Source of the DNA: an uncultured Gammaproteobacteria bacterium
GTDB lineage: Bacteria; Pseudomonadota; Gammaproteobacteria; Berkiellales; Berkiellaceae
Direction: 5' to 3'
DNA length: 44,953 nucleotides
Assembly (NCBI GenBank): GCA_902826485.1
Contig: CADEEZ010000017.1
Location: 1 to 44,953, forward strand
A program made the translations under genes and the position numbers. Under the pieces are notes generated by a model. It did no database searches and was not told the DNA's origin. It worked only from the letters and a program-made list of their open reading frames with translations. Shown in pieces: positions 43,334 through 44,953 of the stretch. Each line of letters begins with the position of its first letter. Position 1 is the stretch's first letter.

Positions 43334-44245
43334 ATGGCTATGTTTAAATTTATTCCTGCTACATACCTTATATATAATTTATCACTATTGATATTACTGA
43401 TGATTTCAGGCTGTCAAACTCCTGGCACATCCTCTGAGTTTTCTCACCCTGAAATAAAGCACGCTCAAAATTCTGGATTTAAAACCAGTATCATAAAAAC
43501 AAAAGAGTTTGAATTAACCAGCTTAATAAAAAATAATAATAATCACGCTGATATTCAAAAATTAGTTATATATATAGAGGGGGATGGAAGAAGCTGGATA
43601 AAAAAACAGATTTTATCAAAAAACCCTACTCCTCCTTATGCGTTAGCATTAAGATTGGCCATTCAAGATCCCAGAAATAATCAACCAGATACAGCCGTGG
43701 CCTATTTGGCTCGCCCTTGTCAATTTACACAACACAAACTCACATCTGAGAATTGCTCAACCAAATATTGGTCTAGCGACAGATTCAGTGAATTGGTGAT
43801 AGATAATATTAATCAAGCAATAGATATACTAAAAGCAAATTTAGGGTTAGGACTAAACGATAAACTAGAATTAATTGGGTATTCAGGTGGCGCAGCGATA
43901 GTTGTATTAGTGGCTGCACGTAGAAATGATGTAGAAATAATTAGAACCGTAGCAGGAGATTTAAATCATGAAATGATGACAGCGTATCATCGCACCACTC
44001 CACTGCCTAATTGCTTAAATCCCATAAATTTTACAGATAAATTAAATAATATAAAACAAATACATTATATTGGCAGTACAGATAAAATTGTTCCAAAAAT
44101 TGTAACAGAAAATTTTTTGAAAAGATGTGAAAAGAATTTAAATTCAACATTTTCGCAAGTCACTATGGTACAAATCAATGCTACTCATCAAAAAGGATGG
44201 GAAGAACAATGGACTTCTTTAGTAAGAAATAGTAATAAAAATTAA
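43334..44245 (+). CDS. Lipoprotein with alpha/beta-hydrolase fold
   Basis: The 303-residue precursor has a lipobox ISGC (Cys27), so it should be lipidated and exported. The mature part fits an alpha/beta hydrolase: a strand and oxyanion segment YIEGDGRSWI (80-89), nucleophile elbow GYSGG with Ser184, acid Asp250 in GSTDKIVP and His285 in NATHQKGW. Four to five cysteines in the mature part could form disulfides in the periplasm. Substrate is unknown (lipid, ester or thioester). It is divergent from the autotransporter array. A second start codon (43340) is possible; no strong Shine-Dalgarno is visible. Confidence 0.82.
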   Translation: MAMFKFIPATYLIYNLSLLILLMISGCQTPGTSSEFSHPEIKHAQNSGFKTSIIKTKEFELTSLIKNNNNHADIQKLVIYIEGDGRSWIKKQILSKNPTPPYALALRLAIQDPRNNQPDTAVAYLARPCQFTQHKLTSENCSTKYWSSDRFSELVIDNINQAIDILKANLGLGLNDKLELIGYSGGAAIVVLVAARRNDVEIIRTVAGDLNHEMMTAYHRTTPLPNCLNPINFTDKLNNIKQIHYIGSTDKIVPKIVTENFLKRCEKNLNSTFSQVTMVQINATHQKGWEEQWTSLVRNSNKN

Positions 44246-44249
44246 GACA

Positions 44250-44953
44250 TTATTTAGTAGTAGGTTTACCTCCCGTGGGAACAGATGGCTTGGTTGGGTA
44301 TAGTTTATCATTATATTTAAATGCGCTGGGCTGTTCAGCAAATTCTGCAAATGAATATTTTTTAGCTGTATCATTTTTTCTTAAGTCAATTACTAATTTA
44401 TTTAACTCTGAAACAATTTCCTTAAATTCGGATTCATTGCTAGATAACAAATGTAGATCTGCCAAAATTAAATTTTTATGAGCAGGATGCATCCCTTTTT
44501 TATATTTATTTGGTTGTGTTTGTGTCAAATCAAATACCTCTTGTGCTTTTTCTTTGGCGCTTTTATCTGCAGATATTGACTGCTGTGCAACTAACCCACC
44601 TGTCTGCTGCTGAGTATTTAAGCTAGGGGTAAACGTTGGTTTAATATTTACGGGTACATTTTGCTGAGCTGTTTGATTAGGTACAACGGGTGTTGTTTGC
44701 GCAACCGGTGGTTGAGTAGGCCCAACAGGGGTTGTGTGCGTAGGTTGCTGAACCTGAACCGGTGGTTGAGTAGACCCAACAGAGGTTGTTTGCGTAGGTT
44801 GCTGAACCTGAACCGGTGGTTGAGTAGACCCAACAGAGGTTGTTTGCGTAGGTTGCTGAACCTGAACCGGTGGTTGAGTAGACCCAACAGAGGTTGTTTG
44901 CGTAGGTTGCTGAACCTGAACCGGTGGTTGAGTAGACCCAACAGAGGTTGTTT
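44250..44953 (-). CDS. C-terminal part of a repeat-containing Thr/Gln/Pro/Val-rich protein (5'-truncated)
   Basis: The minus-strand frame is open from the right edge to a TAA at 44250-44252, giving at least 234 residues. The visible N-terminal half is built of 18-residue repeats of the type TTSVGSTQPPVQVQQPTQ. A short Gln-rich linker (TQQQT, QQAVLGG) leads to a charged helical domain (about 95 residues; MHPAHKNLILADLHLLSSNE, EFKEIVSELNKLVIDLRKN), then a Pro/Lys/Thr tail ending GGKPTTK. A TTG at 44528 is not the real start because the frame continues upstream without a stop. I do not recognise the domain. Proline-rich repeats suggest an extended spacer, for example in a surface, periplasm-spanning or effector protein. 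Confidence 0.75.
   Translation of the reverse strand, partial: TTSVGSTQPPVQVQQPTQTTSVGSTQPPVQVQQPTQTTSVGSTQPPVQVQQPTQTTSVGSTQPPVQVQQPTHTTPVGPTQPPVAQTTPVVPNQTAQQNVPVNIKPTFTPSLNTQQQTGGLVAQQSISADKSAKEKAQEVFDLTQTQPNKYKKGMHPAHKNLILADLHLLSSNESEFKEIVSELNKLVIDLRKNDTAKKYSFAEFAEQPSAFKYNDKLYPTKPSVPTGGKPTTK
44739..44953 (-). repeat. 54-bp in-frame tandem repeats (about four copies to the edge)
   Basis: Units begin at 44739, 44793, 44847 and 44901 and are almost identical. A diverged, shortened unit lies at 44700-44738. The period of 54 bp equals 18 codons, so copy changes preserve the frame. The array runs off the window. Confidence 0.95.

Noticed and set aside
44648-44941. Minus-strand reading frame with repeated GLLNHRFRFSNLRKQ peptide
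   Set aside because: It is an alternative frame of the 54-bp repeats. The other minus frame continues without a stop to 44250 and joins a plausible C-terminal domain, so it is the coding one.

Overview
The window is AT-rich chromosomal DNA from a gammaproteobacterium. The backbone is a long plus-strand block with the classical gamma gene order: rplY-pth-ychF, then miaB-ybeY-corC-lnt, leuS-lptE-holA, rsfS-rlmH-mrdA-rodA-mltB-rlpA, and dacA-ybeD-lipB-lipA. Ankyrin proteins, a SNARE-like membrane protein, large passenger autotransporters and abundant palindromic intergenic repeats are inserted around this core. Together they suggest a host-associated or intracellular member of the Legionellales (Legionella/Coxiella/Berkiella-like). 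That placement is an inference from content; no 16S gene is present.

Layout. Positions 1-622 hold the 3' end of a gene with an 18-residue polyglutamine tract. Positions 712-3276 hold rplY-pth-ychF behind a recognisable promoter and leader hairpin. Positions 3347-5662 look like an effector island: a plus-strand ankyrin protein with a candidate papain-like (YopT/C58-type) N-terminal domain and a basic tail converges, 12 bp apart, on a minus-strand protein whose N-terminal 60 residues match the R-SNARE (synaptobrevin) heptad register through all 16 layers, including the zero-layer arginine. Positions 5848-5924 encode elongator tRNA-Met. Positions 6037-8632 hold a cyclic-di-GMP pair: a DUF3391/HD-GYP protein with an altered HD dyad, and a degenerate-GGDEF/intact-EAL protein.

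Positions 8698-26727 are housekeeping: tRNA and rRNA maturation, lipoprotein acylation, LPS transport, cell elongation, peptidoglycan remodelling and lipoate synthesis. phoH and nadD are missing from their usual slots. Positions 26728-27073 are repeat-filled. They are followed by a small ankyrin protein, a probable pseudo-Hpt protein with a near-leaderless start, and a three-gene acyl-CoA/fatty-acid operon (crotonase, PA3286-like ketoacyl synthase III, hotdog thioesterase).

Positions 30394-43046 are a tandem minus-strand array of five autotransporter genes. Their spacers carry MITE-like nested inverted repeats, a terminator, and promoters with shared leader motifs. Positions 43334-44245 encode a lipoprotein of the alpha/beta-hydrolase fold. 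The right edge (44250-44953) is the C-terminal part of a minus-strand protein with in-frame 54-bp tandem repeats.

Functionally, the window combines envelope growth and outer-membrane maintenance genes with surface-exposed autotransporters and candidate host-directed proteins. The SNARE-like protein and the protease-like ankyrin protein are the most unusual items.
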